64,000 nucleotides of DNA, taken from Romboutsia_E sp900604535. Its GTDB lineage: Bacteria; Bacillota; Clostridia; Peptostreptococcales; Peptostreptococcaceae. A model generated the notes under the pieces. The model did not search any database. It was not told where the DNA came from and was given only the letters and a program-made list of their open reading frames with translations. Location of the stretch: contig NZ_UWOT01000013.1 in NCBI RefSeq assembly GCF_900604535.1, positions 1 to 64,000 on the forward strand, given 5' to 3'. Numbering within the stretch: position 1 is the stretch's first letter; every line of letters starts with the position of its first letter. The translations under genes and the position numbers were made by a program. Positions 35,359 to 43,227 of this stretch are shown here, piece after piece.

Positions 35359-36279
35359 TTAAGACATCTTTTTTGATTTTAGACATATTAGGCCTTCCAA
35401 ATTATCGTATTCACTTACCATAATCTCACTTAATTCTAATTTTTTCATTATTATATGTAAAATTTCTACACCTGCTGTTATAATATCAGCACGCTTACTT
35501 TGTAGCCCTTTTAAAGTTTTTTTATCATTTAATGTCATCTTTTTTAATTTTTGTAGAATATTTTCTATATCATTAATATTCACTATACTATTATGTATTT
35601 TTTCCATAGAATACACTTCTAATTCTTGATTCATAGCAGATAAAGATGTTATTGTTCCACCAATACCAACAAGCTTATTTATATCTTTAGATTTTAGAAT
35701 ACTTATAGTTCCGTTAATTTCTTTTTCAATAAACTCAATCATCATATCATATTCATAATCATCAATTACATCTGTTGTTAAAAACTTCTCAGTCATTCTT
35801 AGTGCTCCTACATTTTCACTTTTTGCAAAATCAATACCATTATCATTTCCAAGAATAAATTCTGTAGATCCTCCACCTATATCAATAACTAATGTATTAT
35901 TCTCTGCATTTGCTCCCTTAATAACTCCCAAGAATCCTAAATTAGATTCCTCATTCCCACTTATAATCTCAACATCTACCCCAGCTTCTACTTTTGCTCT
36001 TTTTATAAAGTCATCACTATTTTTGCTATCTCTAAGAGCTGATGTTCCTATACAATAAATATGTTCACACAATTCTTCATCACTTATACTCTTAAATTCT
36101 TTCAAAGCATCTATATTTCTTTTCATTGCCTCTTCAGTAATAAATCCATTTTCATCAACACCCTTTCCTATTCTTGTAGTATTAACGAACTTCTTTCTAT
36201 TAAAAAGTTCTCCATCTATATAATCACAAACTAAAAGTCTCATAGAATTAGTTCCAATATCAATAGCTGATAATCTCAT
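35359..36279 (-). CDS. ppx: Ppx/GppA family phosphatase
   Basis: A member of the exopolyphosphatase / pppGpp phosphohydrolase family, 306 residues: only the two-domain actin-like ATPase core. The phosphate-binding loops AIDIGTNSMRLLV (6-18) and VIDIGGGSTEFILG (about 130-143) are intact. The short form cannot be assigned to polyphosphate or pppGpp from sequence alone. It is placed between divIC and spoIIE. AGGAGG precedes the ATG. Confidence 0.88.
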   Translation of the reverse strand: MRLSAIDIGTNSMRLLVCDYIDGELFNRKKFVNTTRIGKGVDENGFITEEAMKRNIDALKEFKSISDEELCEHIYCIGTSALRDSKNSDDFIKRAKVEAGVDVEIISGNEESNLGFLGVIKGANAENNTLVIDIGGGSTEFILGNDNGIDFAKSENVGALRMTEKFLTTDVIDDYEYDMMIEFIEKEINGTISILKSKDINKLVGIGGTITSLSAMNQELEVYSMEKIHNSIVNINDIENILQKLKKMTLNDKKTLKGLQSKRADIITAGVEILHIIMKKLELSEIMVSEYDNLEGLICLKSKKMS

Positions 36280-36381
36280 AAAATCCCTAACCTCCTAAAA
36301 TATATTCTAAATATAAAGATATTATTCCATACTTATCGTATATATTATACACTCTATAGTAACCTATAAACATATAAAAAT

Positions 36382-36415
36382 AGACTGATGATAAATTTCT
36401 ATTTATCATCAGTCT
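36382..36415 (-). terminator. terminator after divIC
   Basis: On the minus strand a perfect 14-bp stem (AGACTGATGATAAA and its complement) with a 6-base loop, followed by ATTTTTAT. The 5' arm is the last four codons of divIC. Confidence 0.85.
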
Positions 36416-36698
36416 CAGCTTCTGTCATGTATACAATTTCATTAGGCTTAACCATGTTTAATCTTCTTCTTGCTACATCTTCTAAATCACTTTCATCTTG
36501 ACTAGATGAGATTGCTTTAAGATTATTAATTTCTCTATCAGAATCTTCTAACTTTTTATTAAGAGTTGATATTTTTAAGCTATACTCCTTATATTTTACA
36601 AGTTGAAATCCAAATCCACCTATCATTGTAAGACCTATAAATCCTAAAAATATACATAATCCTAAGTATTGTCCAGAAAATCTCTTTTGTATTTTCAT
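36399..36698 (-). CDS. divIC: septum formation initiator, DivIC/FtsB family
   Basis: A bitopic division protein, 99 residues: short basic N-terminus, one membrane helix (about 13-33), an extracytoplasmic coiled coil (about 38-70), and the family C-terminus EDVARRRLNMVKPNEIVY. It forms part of the FtsL-DivIC-DivIB complex of the divisome. It lies directly after yabQ (a few bases), in the yabP-yabQ-divIC order of B. subtilis. Confidence 0.92.
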   Translation of the reverse strand: MKIQKRFSGQYLGLCIFLGFIGLTMIGGFGFQLVKYKEYSLKISTLNKKLEDSDREINNLKAISSSQDESDLEDVARRRLNMVKPNEIVYMTEAETDDK

Positions 36699-36702
36699 AT
36701 CC

Positions 36703-37197
36703 TTACACCCTTTTTTTCTTCTTTAATCTACCTACAGACTTTCTCTTTACAAATTTTCTAGTAGCTAAAAACATATTAGGTATATAAAATATGATATCAA
36801 ATAATAGATGTACTGAATAGATTATAACGTAATACAAATTACTCAATATATCGACTATGTAATGCACTGTTTTTTTGATTAAATTTGTTATAAAATATAT
36901 TACCTTATTTAATCCTGTTAAAATAAACTTACTTATAGTTCCATAGTATATAAAAAAACCTATAAATAAGGCTACAATATGATAATATCTTAAATCAAAA
37001 TTTTCTACAGCATTTATTGTTATAAATGTTAGCATTGTAACAATAAGCCAAAATAAAGTATCAAAAAACAAGGATAGAGTTCTTACTATTTTAAAATTAT
37101 GTCTAAGGCTTCTATAAATATCGAATAATATTCCTACGACAATTCCACCGTAAATGGTTGCGTAAAAGGCGCTTACATCTTGTGTGAAAGGTAACAT
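36703..37197 (-). CDS. yabQ: spore cortex biosynthesis protein YabQ
   Basis: A 164-residue membrane protein of the mother cell, needed for spore cortex formation in B. subtilis. About four hydrophobic helices (12-30, 45-65, 75-95, 125-150) and a very basic C-terminal tail (VKRKSVGRLKKKKRV) match the family. Its ATG follows the yabP stop codon directly, so translation is coupled. Confidence 0.9.
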   Translation of the reverse strand: MLPFTQDVSAFYATIYGGIVVGILFDIYRSLRHNFKIVRTLSLFFDTLFWLIVTMLTFITINAVENFDLRYYHIVALFIGFFIYYGTISKFILTGLNKVIYFITNLIKKTVHYIVDILSNLYYVIIYSVHLLFDIIFYIPNMFLATRKFVKRKSVGRLKKKKRV

Positions 37198-37452
37198 CTA
37201 TTTAAATACCTTCTTAAATATATTTTCTTGAGGTTTTTTAGGTTTTGCATATACTATTGAATTTATAGTTCCATCAATACTTATTATACTTTCCTCTAAG
37301 TTTAACTTACTCATATCCAGTTCTTCGCCTTCTATAACCATCTCACCAGCAGAAGTCTTTATTTCTACTTTCTTGTCATTAAAAGAGTATATATGCTCTA
37401 CCCCAGAAATAACTAAATTACTTCTATCTTTCAAGCTTATACTATGTTCCAT
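37198..37452 (-). CDS. yabP: sporulation protein YabP
   Basis: A small mother-cell sporulation protein, 84 residues, mostly beta-strand, with the family pattern RSNLVISGVEHIYSFNDKKVEIKT split over two hairpins. The frame opens at an ATG at 37476, but the ATG at 37452 has a strong GGGGGG five bases upstream and gives the usual N-terminus. It precedes yabQ with no gap. Confidence 0.92.
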   Translation of the reverse strand: MEHSISLKDRSNLVISGVEHIYSFNDKKVEIKTSAGEMVIEGEELDMSKLNLEESIISIDGTINSIVYAKPKKPQENIFKKVFK

Positions 37453-37513
37453 ATTATCCCCCCAGTAATATTTCAATTCATACTACTATAAATATACTTA
37501 AGGGGATGAGATT

Positions 37514-37756
37514 TTATTCTATTATATCGTACATTTCTTTAGCATCATTTTTTAAAACATGCTCTTTAATCTCATTTATCTTAAATTTCATTTTCTTTTC
37601 ACCGAATTGTATTTCTAATATATCACCTATATTAACTTCTGAAGAAGATTTTGCAGATTTTCCATTTATAGTTACGATACCTTTATCACAAGCTTCCTTT
37701 GCAACAGTTCTTCTTTTTATTATTCTAGATACCTTTAAGTATTTATCTAATCTCAT
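37514..37756 (-). CDS. rqcP: S4-domain RNA-binding protein RqcP/YabO
   Basis: An 80-residue S4 protein (MRLDKYLKVSRIIKRRTVA, S4 fold to about residue 65). RqcP works with RqcH on stalled 50S subunits, helping to add alanine tails to blocked nascent chains. Its place between mazG/hup and yabP matches the B. subtilis order. AAAGGAGG lies six bases before the ATG. Confidence 0.92.
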   Translation of the reverse strand: MRLDKYLKVSRIIKRRTVAKEACDKGIVTINGKSAKSSSEVNIGDILEIQFGEKKMKFKINEIKEHVLKNDAKEMYDIIE

Positions 37757-37802
37757 ATTATACCTCCTTTGTTTCTAACCTTCTGAAACGATTTATATTT
37801 AT

Positions 37803-37838
37803 TTTAAAAAATGCCTACAGTTATATAACTATAGGCAC
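37803..37838 (-). terminator. terminator of hup
   Basis: On the minus strand TGCCTATAGTTA and its near-perfect complement form a tight hairpin followed by six T. It lies between hup and rqcP. Confidence 0.85.
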
Positions 37839-37869
37839 CTTCTATGTAATTCATATTTCTATGTATTTA

Positions 37870-38148
37870 TTACTTGTTTATAACTTCTTTTAAAGATTTT
37901 CCAGCTTTGAATACTGGAGCTTTAGAAGCTGGTATTTCTATAACTTCTTCTGGGTTTCTTGGGTTTCTACCTTGTCTAGCAGCTCTTTCTCTAGTTTCGA
38001 AAGTACCAAATCCTACTAATTGAACTTTGTCACCTTCAACTAAAGCTTCTTCTACTGATTGCATAAATGCGTTTAATGCAGCTTCTGCTTCTTTCTTAGT
38101 TAATTCACTTTTTTCTGCCATTTTTGTTACTAATTCAGCTTTGTTCAC
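37870..38148 (-). CDS. hup: HU-family DNA-binding protein
   Basis: A histone-like nucleoid protein, 92 residues. The N-terminal helices are followed by GFGTFETRERAARQGRNP, the start of the DNA-wrapping arms, and the C-terminal FKAGKSLKEVIN. It starts at GTG with AGGAGG upstream. In Peptostreptococcaceae-type genomes hup sits between mazG and rqcP, as here. Its own terminator and high-quality ribosome site suggest strong expression. Confidence 0.97.
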   Translation of the reverse strand: MNKAELVTKMAEKSELTKKEAEAALNAFMQSVEEALVEGDKVQLVGFGTFETRERAARQGRNPRNPEEVIEIPASKAPVFKAGKSLKEVINK

Positions 38149-38237
38149 GGTTCTTACCTCCTAAAATGTTTATAATATAGAATATTTATTATTATATTTT
38201 TACTATTCTATATATTTGGCGATTTTCCTTCTTTAAA

Positions 38238-39686
38238 CTACTGTAATTTAGCTTTTTCCCAAAGTTTATCCATTTCTTCTAGTGTCATATCCTCTAGATT
38301 TTTATCTAAATTTATTGCACTATCTTCAATGAATTTAAATCTCTTTATAAATTTATTATTCGTAAGATTCAAAGACTCTTCTGGATCTACCTTTAAAAAT
38401 CTTGCTAAGTTTACAATAGAGAACAGCAAATCTCCTAGTTCTTCCTTTATGTATTTTATATTTCCTTCTTTACATTCGTCAAGTAATTCTTTATATTCTT
38501 CTTCAATTTTTTTATATACATTGCTTATATCATCCCAATCAAAGCCTACAAGTGCCGCTTTTTTTTGTATTTTTTCAGCTTTTATAAGTGCTGGAAGATG
38601 ATTTGGAATTCTAGATAAACCTTCAGTTACTGTCGATTCGCCTTTTTCTTTCTTTTTCAAATCTTCCCAAGTTTTATCAAAATTATTCATATCTACTTCA
38701 ATATTTTTAAAAACATGTGGATGTCTATATATAAGCTTATTACATATACCATTTACTACTTCTGATAGATCAAAGAATCCAGTTTCTTTACCTATTTGAC
38801 AATGGAAAATAACTTGTAGAAGAATGTCTCCTAATTCTTCAATAATTTCATCTATATTATCATTATCTATAGCTTGACAAAGTTCATAAGCTTCTTCAAT
38901 GATATATTTTTTTAAAGTTTCATGATTTTGTTTCTTATCCCAATCACAACCATTAGGACCTCTAAGTTCTGACATTATTTCTTCTAAATCATGTACTGTA
39001 TTATACATTTTTTTAGAACTTTTCGGTATGTATACACTAGTTAAGTAGTTAAATAAATTATCTCCTCTGTCTAATTCATGTAATGGTACATACTTCTTAC
39101 TCTCTAGAGTCTTAACACCTGCGCCATTTACTATACATACTTCTTGATCATAATCATAACATTCCATTAATCTCAACTTAACATTAGATGCTATAAATTG
39201 ATCATAGACTTGAGTTATTATCATACTCGTATTTGTATCAATATATGAATTTTCTATTTCAAAAGCATCTACTAACTTAAATCCATCAGCTGGATCTATT
39301 GCTAAGTAATTAAACATTGCATCTACAAAACTCATAGAAGCTATTACTTCAACTTCTATATTTTTTATCTTTGCAATTTCTTCTATTTGACTCACTGTTC
39401 TTTCTGCAACTCTTGGATGACCTGGCACTGCATATACTAAGTCACCTTCGTTAGATTTTTCTATAATAAACTCTGCAATTTCTCTATATACATTTTCAAA
39501 ATTATCTTCATTTTCATAAAAATAATCTAAGTTGGTATATGTTATATTTTCTTTTAGTTTATCTACAGTTGGATGTTTTTCAGTTCTTAGATAAATTCTA
39601 GAACTTGATTTTAAAATATCTAATGCACCTTGGCTGATAAGAGATATATCTCCTGGTCCAAGCCCTACGATACTTATCTTGCCCAT
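38238..39686 (-). CDS. mazG: YabN: tetrapyrrole methylase-like / MazG fusion
   Basis: A two-domain protein of 482 residues: an N-terminal SAM-dependent tetrapyrrole methylase-like domain (about 1-215, VGLGPGDISL at the start) and a C-terminal MazG nucleotide pyrophosphohydrolase (about 225-480). The MazG part carries two EELGD metal-binding helices (EEAYELCQ then EELGDILLQ, and EEEYKELLD then EELGDLLF). This is the same fusion as B. subtilis YabN. It is thought to remove non-canonical NTPs; the methylase part's substrate is unknown. Confidence 0.94.
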   Translation of the reverse strand: MGKISIVGLGPGDISLISQGALDILKSSSRIYLRTEKHPTVDKLKENITYTNLDYFYENEDNFENVYREIAEFIIEKSNEGDLVYAVPGHPRVAERTVSQIEEIAKIKNIEVEVIASMSFVDAMFNYLAIDPADGFKLVDAFEIENSYIDTNTSMIITQVYDQFIASNVKLRLMECYDYDQEVCIVNGAGVKTLESKKYVPLHELDRGDNLFNYLTSVYIPKSSKKMYNTVHDLEEIMSELRGPNGCDWDKKQNHETLKKYIIEEAYELCQAIDNDNIDEIIEELGDILLQVIFHCQIGKETGFFDLSEVVNGICNKLIYRHPHVFKNIEVDMNNFDKTWEDLKKKEKGESTVTEGLSRIPNHLPALIKAEKIQKKAALVGFDWDDISNVYKKIEEEYKELLDECKEGNIKYIKEELGDLLFSIVNLARFLKVDPEESLNLTNNKFIKRFKFIEDSAINLDKNLEDMTLEEMDKLWEKAKLQ

Positions 39687-39752
39687 AATACCACTCCTAT
39701 AGCACTTTTTATGTTTTAAGTATTTCCTTGTATTTTCAGATCTATACTTTTA

Positions 39753-41372
39753 TTATCTTATAAGATGAAGTTTTCTTAAAACTTTATAAAGTTTTTCACC
39801 TTTTGGCATAATTAAAATTTCTTCTTTAGTTATTCCGCCTATACCTAATAATACTAGTACATATACAACTGCACCTATAACTATTGATATTACTGTAGCT
39901 AAAGAGTTTCCTAATCCAACACTATTAGTTATAAGACCATATGATAATTTAACCGCTGCGAACATAGTTACAACAGTTATTAATGGCTTTATTACAAATT
40001 CATTTATACCGAATTTTACGCCCATATATTTTTTTACAAAATGTATTTCTATTAATGAAGCTACTGCATATGCTGTAACTGTTCCTAACCCAGAACCTAA
40101 TACATTAATATCAGGGTCTACAGTTAACGTATAACTTATTGCTATTTTAAATATCATACCTACACTTAGAGCTAGTACTGGTACCATTGGTTTTCCCATA
40201 CCTTGAAGAATCCCATTTAAACTGAATATTAACCCTAAGAATATAATGGCTGGTGATATTGTAAATAATATAGTTCCTAAAGATGCTGGTTCTTTAGGAT
40301 ATAATAATTGCATTATAGGTCCAGCTAAAGATGCTATACCAAATGCACAAGGCAGTACAACTAATAAAGTAACCTTTATAGCACTTCTAGTTTCTTTTCT
40401 AGCTTTCTCTACTTTACCTAAGGCAAATGATTCTGATATAGATGGAACTAAACTCATTCCTATAGCAGAAGTTATAACCGATGGTAAGTTTACTATAGCC
40501 ATTGCCATACCTGTTAATTGACCAAATAGCGATACTGCCTCTGTTCTTGTAAATCCACCTTCTACAAGTCGTCTTATAACTACTATATTATCTATCATGT
40601 TTACTAAAGGCATTACAGAAGCACCTATTGTAATAGGTATAGCTACTAATAATATTTTCTTTAATATTTTAGATACACTTTCATCTTTAAATCTTTTACT
40701 AGCTTTTATATCAGCCTTACGTTGTTTACTTTCTTTTAGGTAAACAATTATTAAATATGTAATTGATCCTATTGATCCTATTGTGGCACCTGCTATAGCA
40801 CCTGCTGCTCCCATTTTAGGTCCACTTTGTTGCATAAAGTAATAAGCCATTGCTATACCTAATATAACTCTGAAAAACTGTTCAGTAACTTGAGAAATAG
40901 CAATCTTACTCATATCTCTTTTTCCTTGGAAGTATCCTCTATAAGAAGACATTGCTGGAACAAATAATAATGCAGGTGCTATTGCTAGCATTGCATAATA
41001 TGCATCTGGATTTTTCATTAAATCAGTTACTATATAATCTGCTCCAAAGAATAATAAACAGAATGATAGCACACCTGTTATTAATAGAACTGTGTATGCT
41101 ACTTTAAATATTTTATTGGCTCCTTTATGGTCACCTATTGCTGTTTTTTCTGATACTAGTTTAGCTAATGCTGTTGGGAAACCCGCTGTTGCTAGTGTCA
41201 AAAATAAAGTATAAACTGGATATGCTGCTTGGTAATATCCCATACCCTTTGACCCTATTAAGTTTCCAAGAGGTATTCTAAAAAATGCACCCATTATTTT
41301 AACAACTATACCTGCAACTCCAAGTATAATTGCCCCCTTTAGGAAAGAGTCTTTACTTTTGTTACTTTCCAT
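39753..41372 (-). CDS. SpoVB/YabM-like lipid II flippase-family transporter
   Basis: A 539-residue MATE/MurJ superfamily (polysaccharide transport type) membrane protein with about 14 helices. It starts with a basic segment then GIVVKIMGAFFRIPLGN, typical of the SpoVB/YabM group. These proteins flip lipid-linked glycan precursors; the position next to spoVT and mazG matches yabM. Whether it serves vegetative or cortex peptidoglycan cannot be told from sequence. GGAGG precedes the ATG. Confidence 0.9.
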   Translation of the reverse strand: MESNKSKDSFLKGAIILGVAGIVVKIMGAFFRIPLGNLIGSKGMGYYQAAYPVYTLFLTLATAGFPTALAKLVSEKTAIGDHKGANKIFKVAYTVLLITGVLSFCLLFFGADYIVTDLMKNPDAYYAMLAIAPALLFVPAMSSYRGYFQGKRDMSKIAISQVTEQFFRVILGIAMAYYFMQQSGPKMGAAGAIAGATIGSIGSITYLIIVYLKESKQRKADIKASKRFKDESVSKILKKILLVAIPITIGASVMPLVNMIDNIVVIRRLVEGGFTRTEAVSLFGQLTGMAMAIVNLPSVITSAIGMSLVPSISESFALGKVEKARKETRSAIKVTLLVVLPCAFGIASLAGPIMQLLYPKEPASLGTILFTISPAIIFLGLIFSLNGILQGMGKPMVPVLALSVGMIFKIAISYTLTVDPDINVLGSGLGTVTAYAVASLIEIHFVKKYMGVKFGINEFVIKPLITVVTMFAAVKLSYGLITNSVGLGNSLATVISIVIGAVVYVLVLLGIGGITKEEILIMPKGEKLYKVLRKLHLIR

Positions 41373-41467
41373 AACTCAACCTCCATAAATTTTATAACAA
41401 ATTTTAATATATCATATATTTATTAATGTATTCAAGATTTTAGTCATTAATAATTCCCACAAAGTAG

Positions 41468-41493
41468 AAAAGATCCTAATATTAGGATCTTTT
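41468..41493 (-). terminator. terminator of spoVT
   Basis: A perfect 13-bp inverted repeat without a spacer (AAAAGATCCTAAT and its complement), with T-rich ends on the minus strand. It lies right after the spoVT stop. Confidence 0.8.
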
Positions 41494-41499
41494 TCTCTT

Positions 41500-42039
41500 T
41501 TATTGAACTTGTTTTCCTAAGAAATTAGAAGCAATCTTTAAGATTTTTTCTATTCCTTCCGGAAGTGTTTCATTATCTTTAGAAACTACTGTTATAGATC
41601 CGATACAATCCCCAGAAGTACTTACTATAGGCATTATTATCTGATTTGTATAATCTAGTGAATCATCTTTATATAGCGGTAATATTTTATTATCTTTAAG
41701 AGACTTAGTTTCTCTATTTTCTATTAATTGCTCTAATTCTTTACTTATACTTTTTTCTTTATAATCTTTTTTAGGTAATTTACATACAGCAATTATTGAG
41801 TCTAAATCCGTTACTACTATACCACAACCAAGTACTTCTCCTAAAGTCTCCGAATACTCTTGTGAAAATTCACTTAATTCTCCTATTGGAGAGTATTTTT
41901 TTAATATTACTTCTCCATCTTTTGCAGTAAATATTTCTAATGGATCTCCTTCTCTTATTCTTAATGTCTTTCTTATTTCTTTTGGAATAACTACTCTTCC
42001 AAGATCATCTATTCTTCTAACTATTCCTGTAGCTCTCAT
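41500..42039 (-). CDS. spoVT: stage V sporulation protein T
   Basis: A forespore transcription regulator acting with sigma G. The 179 residues match B. subtilis SpoVT (178). An AbrB swapped-hairpin DNA-binding domain (1-50, RATGIVRRIDDLGRVVIPKE) is followed by a GAF-like domain (about 55-178). The frame continues 16 residues upstream, but the ATG at 42039 gives the conserved MRATG start; the GGAGG upstream is unusually far (about 13 bases). Confidence 0.95.
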   Translation of the reverse strand: MRATGIVRRIDDLGRVVIPKEIRKTLRIREGDPLEIFTAKDGEVILKKYSPIGELSEFSQEYSETLGEVLGCGIVVTDLDSIIAVCKLPKKDYKEKSISKELEQLIENRETKSLKDNKILPLYKDDSLDYTNQIIMPIVSTSGDCIGSITVVSKDNETLPEGIEKILKIASNFLGKQVQ

Positions 42040-42106
42040 TATATTTTTAATCCCTCCATTGATAACTTTTAAGTTTATTTTTACCAATCATAAGAAAAAT
42101 ATGCAA

Positions 42107-42168
42107 AAAAGGATACGATGATAGTTTTTTGTACCTTCGATACAAATCCCTTATTAACGTATCCTTTT
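42107..42168 (-). terminator. terminator of the pth-mfd-prsA operon
   Basis: On the minus strand AAAAGGATACG and its complement CGTATCCTTTT enclose about 40 bases containing a smaller TTTGTATC/GGTACAAA hairpin, then a T-run. It separates prsA from spoVT. Confidence 0.75.
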
Positions 42169-42195
42169 AGGATGGATAAAATAAATTCTAAAACT

Positions 42196-43203
42196 TTATA
42201 TTTCTATTTTACCTAATATATCTTTGTTTATTTCTACTTTTGAATCTGATTTTAGTTTTTCAACTTGTTCATTGTACTTTTCACTAATTAAGTTTGTTTT
42301 TATCGTATCTTTTACATCTTCAAACGGTTGTTGTTCATCTACTTTGTCTGTAACTTTTATTATGTGATACCCATAACTTGTTTCTACTATATCCGATATC
42401 TCTCCAACATTTAATTTCCATGCTGCATCTTCAAATTCTTTTACCATTTTTCCTTTTGCAAAGAATCCTAATTCTCCTCCATTTTCTGCAGTTCCTGCAT
42501 CTTGTGAGTATTCTTTAGCTAATGCTGAGAACTCTTCTCCAGATTTTAATTTCTCCAATACTTCTTCAGCCTTTTTCTTAGCCTCAGCTTTCTTTTTATC
42601 ACTTAAAGCATTTCCCTGATCATCCATTGTTTTTATTAGTATATGTGATGCTTCTACCTCATCAGTATGGAATTCTTCTTTATTTTCGTCGTAGTATGTT
42701 TTCATTTCATCTTCTGTTATATCAATATTTTTTTCAAAGTTTGCTTTATAATTTTCACTTGCTAAATCTCTTTCAAACTGATATTTTAAGAAATTATCAT
42801 CTACTCCCAATTCATCTAATTCTTTTTGATAATCTTCATTTTCTTTTATGCTTGTTTTGAAATCTTCGATTGCTTTATTTACTTCATCTTCTGTTGCAAG
42901 TAATTTTTCATCTTTAGCTTTTTGATATATTGATTCTGTATATACCATTTGGTCTAATATCATTTCTTTGAATTTTTCTCTGTATGTAACTCCATCTTCA
43001 ACTTCTTGATCCCAAATAGTATCTCCATAATAAGCTTGTATAGATTGCTTATTTAATTCTAATACTATTTGATAATTTCCTACAGTTATTCCATTTCCAT
43101 TTACAGTGGCTATATTCTCCTCTTTATCAATTTTACTACTGCTACACCCTATCATGCTCAATCCTAAGATTGACGACATAATTAACATCCCTAGTTTTTT
43201 CAA
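42196..43203 (-). CDS. prsA: PrsA-like foldase lipoprotein (parvulin PPIase)
   Basis: A membrane-attached peptidyl-prolyl isomerase that helps exported proteins fold. The signal peptide ends in the lipobox SMIGC (Cys20). SurA-like helices (about 30-170) are followed by a PpiC parvulin domain (about 183-275, starting EASHILIKT, with ENGGELGFFAKG and YGYHIIKV). The 335-residue length is normal for PrsA. The start lies about 24 bases after mfd; the AGGAT before the ATG is moderate. Confidence 0.94.
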   Translation of the reverse strand: MKKLGMLIMSSILGLSMIGCSSSKIDKEENIATVNGNGITVGNYQIVLELNKQSIQAYYGDTIWDQEVEDGVTYREKFKEMILDQMVYTESIYQKAKDEKLLATEDEVNKAIEDFKTSIKENEDYQKELDELGVDDNFLKYQFERDLASENYKANFEKNIDITEDEMKTYYDENKEEFHTDEVEASHILIKTMDDQGNALSDKKKAEAKKKAEEVLEKLKSGEEFSALAKEYSQDAGTAENGGELGFFAKGKMVKEFEDAAWKLNVGEISDIVETSYGYHIIKVTDKVDEQQPFEDVKDTIKTNLISEKYNEQVEKLKSDSKVEINKDILGKIEI

Positions 43204-43227
43204 AATACAACATCCTCTCTTTTTGTT

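Noticed and set aside
34872..35423. 183-residue plus-strand open frame opposite spoIIE and ppx
   Set aside because: It is antisense to well-supported genes, has no ribosome-binding site and a composition typical of the reverse strand of membrane-protein genes.
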